A DNA stretch of 5,032 bases from JBAZBO01 sp041671425 (GTDB lineage Bacteria; Patescibacteriota; WWE3; UBA101185; UBA10185). The notes under the pieces are model-generated. The model was not told where the DNA came from, did not search any database, and worked only from the letters and a program-made list of their open reading frames with translations. The stretch's first letter is position 1. Each line of letters opens with the position of its first letter. Both the position numbers and the translations under genes were made by a program. Shown in pieces: positions 4,158 to 5,032 of the stretch. The DNA is taken from assembly GCA_041671425.1 (NCBI GenBank), contig JBAZBO010000059.1:1-5032 (forward strand), read 5' to 3'.

Positions 4158-5032
4158 AAAGGAGGTGATCCAGCCGCAGATTCCCCTACGGCTACCTTGT
4201 TACAACTTCTCCCTCATCACTGATTCCACCGTGGGTCCGCCGAAGCGGAACTTAGGATGGCCCCAGCTTTGCTGGAGTGATGGGCAGTGTGTGCAAGACT
4301 CGAGAACGTATTCACCGTAGTATAGCTGACCTACGATTACTAGCGATTCCAACTTCATGAAGTCGAATTGCAGACTTCAATCCGAACTGAGACGCGCTTT
4401 AGAGATTAGCACTGTGTCACCACATAGCAACTCTTTGTACGCGCCATTGTAGCATGCTTCTAGCCCCAGACATAAAGGCAATACTGACTTGACTTCGTCC
4501 CCACCTTCCTCCCCGTTACCGAGGCGGTTCCGCTAGAGTGATACAACTAGCAGTAGGGGTTGCGCTCGTTAACCCACTTAAGGGCACGCCTCACGGTACG
4601 AGCTGACGACAGCCATGCAACACCTGTGAAATCCCTGTTGACAAGCAACAACTCCACCCTTTCAGGCGAAGCATAAGGAAACCATGTCAAGTCTGGGTAA
4701 GGTTCTCGGGTTATCAGCCAATTAAAGAGCATGCTCCACCGCTTGTGCGAGTCCCCGCCAATTCCTTTGAGTTTTAATCTTGCGATCGTACTCCCCAGGC
4801 GGCCTGCTTAACGCGTTAGCTTCGACGCTCCGCCAGAGGCGGAGTATCCAGCAGGCATAGTTTACAGCGTGGACTACACGGGTATCTAATCCGTTTTGCT
4901 CCCCACGCTTTCGTCTCTTAGCGTCAGTACAGCCCCAGACAGTTGGCTTCCCCCTTGGTATTCTCCATGATATCAACGCATTTCACTGCTACACCATAGA
5001 TTCTACTGTCCCCTAGCTGACTCTAGTAATGC
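4158..5032 (-). rRNA. rrs: 16S ribosomal RNA, 3' part (partial)
   Basis: About 875 nt of the small-subunit rRNA; the 5' part lies beyond the right edge. Minus-strand landmarks in order: GTGTAGCAGTGAAATGCG (690 region), GGATTAGATACCC (790), AAACTCAAAGGAATTGGCGG (910-926), CAAGCGGTGGAGCATG (940), GCATGGCTGTCGTCAGCTCG (1050), AACGAGCGCAACCC (1100), GGAATCGCTAGTAATCG (1340), GCACACACTGCCCATC (1392-1407), GTAACAAGGTAGCCG (1500) and GGATCACCTCCTTT at the end. The length from about E. coli position 650 to the end is normal, so there is no intron here. The decoding site carries unusual changes at 1400, 1405 and 1496. The sequence character suggests CPR bacteria. Confidence 0.96.
4161..4165 (-). promoter_or_regulatory. 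Anti-Shine-Dalgarno CCUCC of 16S
   Basis: The complement of 4161-4165 gives CCUCC near the 16S 3' end, matching the AGGAGG sites before the genes at 3115 and 3545. The RSH gene in the same window lacks such a site. Confidence 0.85.

Noticed and set aside
4075..4320. 81-aa plus-strand ORF at the 16S end
   Set aside because: It is antisense to conserved 16S rRNA sequence.
4547..4976. Two minus-strand ORFs of 61 and 84 aa
   Set aside because: They are translations of the 16S rRNA itself.
4158..5032. Intron or insertion in 16S, common in CPR
   Set aside because: Landmark spacing matches the usual length over this part; any insertion would have to lie in the 5' part outside the window.

Overview
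The window looks like a piece of a Candidate Phyla Radiation (Patescibacteria) genome, possibly Microgenomates or a relative. The evidence is the 16S rRNA: a CCCTTAAGTGGG-type 1100 region, GCACACACTGCCC in place of GTACACACCGCCC near position 1400, and GAATTGGCGGGGACTCGC near 920. The compact layout, small ORFs and a short RelA/SpoT protein also fit. The phylum is an inference from memory of such sequences, not from a search. TGA is used as a normal stop, which argues against the recoded CPR lineages.

Layout: both ends are rRNA on the minus strand. The 3' part of a 16S gene lies at about 4158-5032 and the 5' start of a 23S gene at about 1-285. They have the order and orientation of a normal rrn operon, but about 3.9 kb separates them instead of a few hundred bases. 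From left to right between them: the 23S leader (a GNRA hairpin, a boxA-like site, a stray copy of a tRNA 3' end); tRNA-Ala(UGC) on the minus strand; a 311-base divergent control region; a plus-strand operon of a RelA/SpoT homologue (HD-synthetase-TGS), a putative HExxH metallopeptidase and probably tRNA-Ile(GAU); a cassette of three small ORFs (two membrane-protein-like) with two promoters of the same form and strong terminators; and the 16S trailer.

How the parts may work together: a strong stem with a T-run on both sides (3868-3911) lies where rightward small-gene transcripts and leftward 16S transcripts meet. 16S and 23S are therefore probably separate transcription units. The tRNA-Ala-23S unit would start in the 578-888 region on the minus strand (TTGACA with a 17-bp spacer). 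That region also drives the (p)ppGpp synthetase gene rightward from a TATAAT box placed so close to the ATG that the mRNA should be leaderless. Three copies of the palindrome AAGGA-TSG-TCCTT sit in this region exactly 64 bp apart; the last covers the place where the RSH -35 box should be. A shared switch for 23S rRNA and its alarmone enzyme is the most interesting possibility here, and it is inferred only.

A metagenomic assembly join at an rRNA gene cannot be excluded from the sequence alone.
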